From positions 5,890,001-5,954,000 of the forward strand of contig CM036636.1 of assembly GCA_020746105.1 (NCBI GenBank): a stretch of 64,000 nt of DNA, in the 5' to 3' direction. The notes beneath the pieces were generated by a model that saw nothing but the letters and a program-made list of their open reading frames with translations, was not told where the DNA came from and ran no database searches. Made by a program: the position numbers and the translations under genes. This DNA comes from Trogon surrucura (Eukaryota; Chordata; Aves; Trogoniformes; Trogonidae). Shown here piece after piece: positions 60,380 through 64,000 of the stretch (positions within the stretch are counted from its first letter, which is position 1; each line of letters begins with the position of its first letter).

Positions 60380-63300
60380 CTAGACAGGCTCGTTGTTCCT
60401 GTGAAAGTAGATTTTCTCCCATGCAGTGAAGTGGCGTGAACAGAAGAATCTCCAGAGATTGAGCACTACCCCTTGGTCAAAAGGATTCTCCAACTCGGAC
60501 TGTCGCAGGTAGGAGATGCGGTGATGTGACATGAATTCCCACATGGTGGTGTTGCATGAGATCAGATAGAGCTGTGAAATAAGCAGCAGCAGGACAGCAA
60601 CGGTGACTATGGCTATCAGGAGGAAGGAGAGGACGAGGAAGATGTTGTGCTGAAGCCAGTCCCAGGACTGTTCGAAGTAGAGGCCTGACCTTTCAATTCA
60701 AAGAGAATAATTCACAGTCAGAGATGCTGAATTAGTTACATAAATGTGTTGTCAAGTTTGCTTGGCTTAAGGTTGATTCATAATTAGTGAGCTTCTGATA
60801 ATCAGGTACTACAGAGAGTACATATGCTACAAACTCTGAAGAGACTGCACTGCTGGTGACTCGGAACCGAGCTTAGGATCAGGTGAGTCAATCTAGTACT
60901 TGGATTTGTAATCAAAGATTGTATTAAAGTAACTGAAGCAAAATTAGTTACCTTTCGTACTGTTGTTAATTCTGTTAAGCTTAAAACAAAGATGAACAAT
61001 GAAACCCAAACTATCAGATTCTGCTCAACTGCTGACCAGCTATGTTGTCCCTCAGCAGATTAGCACGCTCTGGGATGCAAAAGAGGGCGAAGATCCAAAG
61101 CTAATCCAGTCACTGCTCTGTTCTACACCAACCCTGCAGTGGGGCTCTAGGAGCACCTGAACTTTTAGCCATCTCCGAGGTCAAAGTGCTGACTCCAGGC
61201 CTTACCAAGCAACGTGACCTCCCCACAGCAGAACTACAAGCTGCACACTCAAGTAGACTATGAAGAGGGGGTGATTCCTCTCTCCCACACAGTTCTCAAG
61301 CCAGGGACAGTGATGGTCGTACCGCCGCACGCAGTGCTGGCACAGCTGGCAGTGCTTGGCTCGCATCGGTTGCTGCAAAACAAAACCAAACACAGGCTAG
61401 CGCTAGCCCGCTGCTGCTCGACTCCCTGTTTGGTAGAGGAGAATATCACGTGATACCGTCTTCCTCCACAGCAGTGCTGTCCCAAAACCACTCCATTTTG
61501 AGGTAACAGCACAACATAAGCATTTCTAAGATAACTAAAGAGGCTCGTGATTCCCCGGTACAGATCCAAATGAGTGGGATTCAAATTAAGTGATTCCCCC
61601 CCCAATACTTCACTCTATACAATTCCTGTATTATCTACCCATTAATGGGAGGTCCAGCGTGCAAAGAAGGGAGGGAGAGCCAATCAGTCTATTCTGGAAA
61701 GCATGAGCAGAGTATTGAAGTGAGAAAGTAGGACTTTGCAGCTATTGAAGAAGGTAGCAGGGATGGGATGTCTTTACGGGACTGCACAGAGGAGGGAAGT
61801 GTCTCTGCTTCCGAGTGGATACAAGATATCTTGCTCAGGAAAGCAGCTTGAGTACCAGGAATAGATGAAAGATCTGGCTGAGAAAAGTAGTGCCTCCTAG
61901 GACTTGTTCCCTGAAGCCTACGTATGTTTTGCCAGCTTTTCCTCTTGCAATAAGCTCACCTCTCCTCATAGATATTCTTCAGGAATCCATGGAAGCTGGG
62001 ATCACGCTTGATTTTATTAAACTGATAAGGATCACTCTGAAAACAAGCACTTCTAGGCTTTAGGCGAAGTGTTTTAAGAGCCAATTTAATTGCTCTAATT
62101 TTTTCCCTCATGCTGTCTTTTACAACTCAGGCTAATGTTTTCTTGGGTTCAGGCCTCCAAGCAAGCTTACAGGTACCAGCCATTCTCATATGTCACGCTC
62201 AACTGCTTTTCTATCAAGATATCTTCAAAATACCCTTTTTGACAATACTCTAAGGCCTGACTGACATGGCAGTAAGAATGTAGAATACAAATTTCCCTCG
62301 GCAAAAGATGATTCCTGTTTCTGTGAGCCAGCAGGTACTTGGAAGACTAGCATGTACGCCGATCTTCATCACCACTACACCTTGAGCTACAAAATCTAGA
62401 TCACTTCTCAGTTCAGGGCTCTATCTGAATTCCCTTTGCTAGTTTACTTACTTTTTATGTGAGTTTTTTCAACAGGAAGGTGACCCTATGACAGAATTCA
62501 TCAGATCTGCCGTGCCTCCAAACCACTAAGCAGCAATGATACCGCAGAAATCTACCAGCAACAGCAGCTGAATAAAAGAAGTTGCCAAAAAATGCAAGCT
62601 TGCAAATCACTCATGGCATTCTCTTCTAGCGCGTTGCAGACGCCTACCTTCACCATGCAGTAACCACAGCGCCGCATCTGAATAGTACTCGGAGCTTGGG
62701 GTATCACCACGGTTTGTTCTTCACTCTTGTCTGCCTGCAAAAAAAACCCAAGGAGTGACTATGGAGGTTTTGTGTGTCGTTGTCTTGGCATGACTGAGCT
62801 GTCTGGATCTTTTCACTTAACAGTTACACAGTGCTGGTTATCTCTATAATTAAGAAGGTTAAAGTAATTCCTTGGAATTCCTGCAGAAGCTGCAGGCAGT
62901 TAAGGTACAGTGAGAGAGAAGAGGCTGCTGTAGCCATGGCGGAATGTCTGCACAGAGGCAGAAATAAACAAGGTGAGATTTCACTTCCAAGCACAGTAAC
63001 GATGTCTTCAGCACAAGCAGTGCTACCTGCTCGTAACACAACCAACACTTACATTAATGATTAAAATTGATAACGCTTTTGTCCTACACAAACTGGGTGG
63101 CAGTGAACCTGGAGTAGATTACCTCTCAGTTACTGAAACTTTGCACTTCACTTCGCTGTAACTTGTTTGTGTGCACATCCTCTGAGAGGGCAACAAATCT
63201 ATAAATGGAGCTGCAGAGAGCACTTTTTTGTGAGCTTGCCATTCAGTTCGGGTTTTCTGCCCTTGCACCACTTAGCAGGGGTCGGTGTAAAAGAGGTCAC

Positions 63301-64000
63301 GTATCCGTTCCACAGGGCACTGCAGCTCCTGATGGCAGAAGACCCGCTCACAGGCAGGTGTGAACCCTACAGCTGCTACAGAACATGACCTGCAGCCTGT
63401 CTGGCCCGTACTCCAACGCTCTGTGTACGTTCCCCTTTATCCCAAGTGCAACAGAAACTATTTCAGATTGCAAAAATGAAAAAGAAAAAGAAAAAAGCCT
63501 ATCATTTTATCCCCTCACCGCTGTCACCCGCGCAGGGCTCTACCTTCTCTTCCTCTTCAGACTCAACAAAACCCGGATCCATGAGAGACACCTTAAGGTA
63601 CAGCAGGACAGAGCCCAAGGCCAGGGCCACGAACACCAGCGGCTGCAGCAGCTCCCCGCGATCCTCCCGCTCCCGCAGATCTGAAAGGTACCCCAGAGGT
63701 AGAGAGCAGCAGTTCCTCCTCGTGATTTGCGCGTTTTTCTCTCCGGCCTTTACGAAGGGGTCCCGCGCCTGCGGGAGGGGGAACGGGGAGGAACCGGGCG
63801 GCCGGAGGGCCAGGGAAGCAGCGGCCGGGGCTGCCCCTGAGACCGAGGCGGGGCGCAGGACGCCGCTTTCCCCCAGTGCCCGAGCCCAGGCCGCTGCAGC
63901 TTCCGCCCGCCCCCGGGCCGGCCCCCTCCCCGGGGCGGGCGTCCCCCTGCCCCGCCGGAGTCGCGGGAGGGGCGCGGCGGCCCAGCCTCACCTGTGCGGT
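60380..64000 (-). CDS. ZDHHC12: Palmitoyltransferase ZDHHC12, first exon cut by the window end
   Basis: DHHC proteins are multi-pass ER/Golgi membrane enzymes that S-palmitoylate cysteines on target proteins. Exons in transcript order: 64000-63992 (end of exon 1, continuing outside), 63680-63544, 62734-62648, 61372-61206, 60689-60380 (TAG at 60382-60380). About 236 codons are present; human ZDHHC12 has 267, so roughly 30 N-terminal residues with TM1 are missing. A hydrophobic segment [17 protein letters not shown] is followed by the luminal/cytosolic marker SLMDPGF. The cysteine-rich domain is CGYC...[19 protein letters not shown], with the catalytic DHHC. Then come TM3 ([14 protein letters not shown]), TM4 ([20 protein letters not shown]), the TTxE-type motif NTTMWEF and the PaCCT-like NPFDQG. 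All introns are GT-AG and phases agree. The gene is convergent with PKN3, as in mammals. Confidence 0.95.
61960..62036 (-). other. Cryptic exon-like segment in a ZDHHC12 intron
   Basis: Between ZDHHC12 exons 3 and 4 lies a 77-nt segment with a good acceptor (TTTTCAG) and donor (AG|GTGAGC). One frame is open across it, reading [20 protein letters not shown] at its core. The flanking exons join directly in phase 0 and give the expected [12 protein letters not shown], so the segment is not needed. At 77 nt it would shift the frame if included. I do not recognise the peptide. Confidence 0.4.

Overview
The window is vertebrate nuclear DNA and very probably avian. It has multi-exon genes with GT-AG introns, CpG-island promoters, and CR1 LINE fragments whose 3' ends carry the ATTCTATG-type terminal repeat typical of sauropsids. 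It contains five genes in the order SPTAN1 (+, 3' end only), DYNC2I2/WDR34 (-), SET (+), PKN3 (+) and ZDHHC12 (-, first exon cut by the window end). From memory this is the gene order of human 9q34.11; the chicken counterpart would be on chromosome 17. I could not run a search, so the species is not fixed.

Layout: 1-4,460 holds the last six exons of alpha-II spectrin, encoding its last spectrin helices and calcium-binding EF-hand tail. It meets DYNC2I2 tail to tail, and the predicted poly(A) signals are only about 30 bp apart. 4,640-12,115 is the complete nine-exon dynein-2 intermediate chain gene (502 codons). Its CpG-island promoter carries a palindromic RFX X-box and a CRE. Two of its eight introns have GC donors. 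Intron 1 holds two CR1 copies, one nested in the tail of the other. 12,900-25,200 has no recognisable gene; it holds MIR-like SINE remnants, short simple repeats and a 74-bp tandem duplication. 25,240-27,130 is the SET CpG island, with four regularly spaced NRF1-like motifs in a roughly 52-bp tandem array. 26,166-32,868 is SET: eight exons, 277 codons, the TAF-I beta form. Its long 3' region and a GC-rich non-coding block follow. 39,100-57,154 is PKN3, with 22 exons, 949 codons and all kinase motifs present. It has a CR1 copy in an intron and a MIR-like remnant close to one kinase-exon acceptor. 60,380-64,000 is ZDHHC12, which is convergent with PKN3.

I rebuilt every gene model exon by exon; junction phases agree throughout and no coding frame is broken. 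The genes act in different processes: membrane skeleton, ciliary retrograde transport, histone chaperone and PP2A inhibition, Rho-effector kinase, and S-palmitoylation. They look like a conserved synteny block, not a functional operon. I see no undescribed system. The observations most worth checking are the two GC-AG introns, the NRF1-like array upstream of SET, the X-box/CRE promoter, the nearly overlapping SPTAN1/DYNC2I2 3' ends and a frame-breaking cryptic exon in ZDHHC12.
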